From assembly GCA_009387755.1 (NCBI GenBank), contig GG697235.1, positions 1 through 14,741 of the forward strand: a DNA stretch of 14,741 bases, read 5' to 3'. Under the pieces are notes generated by a model, which did not search any database, was not told where the DNA came from, and was given only the letters and a program-made list of their open reading frames with translations. The position numbers and the translations under genes were made by a program. Shown in pieces: positions 14,646-14,741 of this stretch (the first letter of the stretch is position 1; the number at the start of each line of letters is the position of its first letter). The stretch is from Candidatus Micrarchaeum acidiphilum ARMAN-2 (lineage in GTDB: Archaea; Micrarchaeota; Micrarchaeia; Micrarchaeales; Micrarchaeaceae).

Positions 14646-14741
14646 ACGAAAAGAAGGGTGCGAGTTTTGCCTCTTTTACGGAAGAGAGGAACCCAGGAAT
14701 GTTCCAAAGCGTTCAGCCAATTTGAATTTTGGGACCGTTTC
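14590..14741 (+). pseudogene. Partial ORF with CxxC motif, cut by window end
   Basis: This frame is open from just after a TAG (14587-14589) to the window edge and encodes C-E-F-C (14659-14670) followed by LFYGREEPRNVPKR and SANLNFGTV. It reads like a zinc-binding knuckle of a real protein. It lies in the frame next to the 14394-14645 segment, whose text degrades about here, so it may be the continuation of that gene after another frameshift. Nothing upstream looks like a start. Confidence 0.35.

Overview
The window looks archaeal. Ile is often encoded by ATA. TATA-type promoters sit about 25-35 bases before start codons, and several starts are GTG or ATGA overlaps. The proteins include a DUF2341-type surface protein, an STT3/AglB-like membrane protein, a C2H2 finger protein, a ribbon-helix-helix protein and the N-terminus of a SWIM-type transposase. 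Together they suggest a DPANN (Micrarchaeota/Parvarchaeota-like) or Thermoplasmata genome, but no rRNA or tRNA is present to settle the taxon.

Layout. (1) 1-5457, plus strand: a very large surface protein whose start lies outside the window, two small membrane proteins and a tyrosine recombinase, almost without gaps (1-base spacings and a 4-base ATGA overlap). (2) 5563-7125, minus strand: an STT3-like multi-pass membrane protein, with a 29-codon ORF wedged between it and the recombinase. (3) 7126-7316: a divergent promoter region. (4) 7317-13749, plus strand: a tight run of eleven genes, most of them overlapping or closely spaced. It holds a possible zinc-site protein, two small membrane proteins, a helical protein, a P-loop NTPase with a Zot/FtsK-HerA flavour, two coiled-coil proteins, a C2H2 finger protein, an RHH protein, a small acidic protein and a Cdc48/Vps4-like AAA ATPase. 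(5) 13750-13990: an A/T-rich non-coding stretch with three spaced TTGTATAA copies and a cluster of TTATTC/GAATAA palindromes. (6) 13981-14741: the broken N-terminus of a SWIM transposase, then a more G/C-rich, frame-disrupted tail.

Reading. The mix of an integrase, an anchored glycoprotein-like 'spike', small sequon-rich membrane proteins, an assembly-type NTPase, small DNA-binding proteins and many orphan genes fits an integrated or plasmid-like mobile element, possibly a membrane-enveloped (pleolipovirus-like) provirus or a conjugative element. About 33 N-glycosylation sequons in the large protein and nine more in the two small ones, next to an STT3-like gene, suggest (inference) that the surface complex is N-glycosylated, perhaps by a locus-encoded enzyme. 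The large protein is itself a mosaic: two divergent lectin-like modules are followed by an almost identical 53-base framework repeat, which suggests module exchange. No CRISPR array, tRNA or rRNA was seen.
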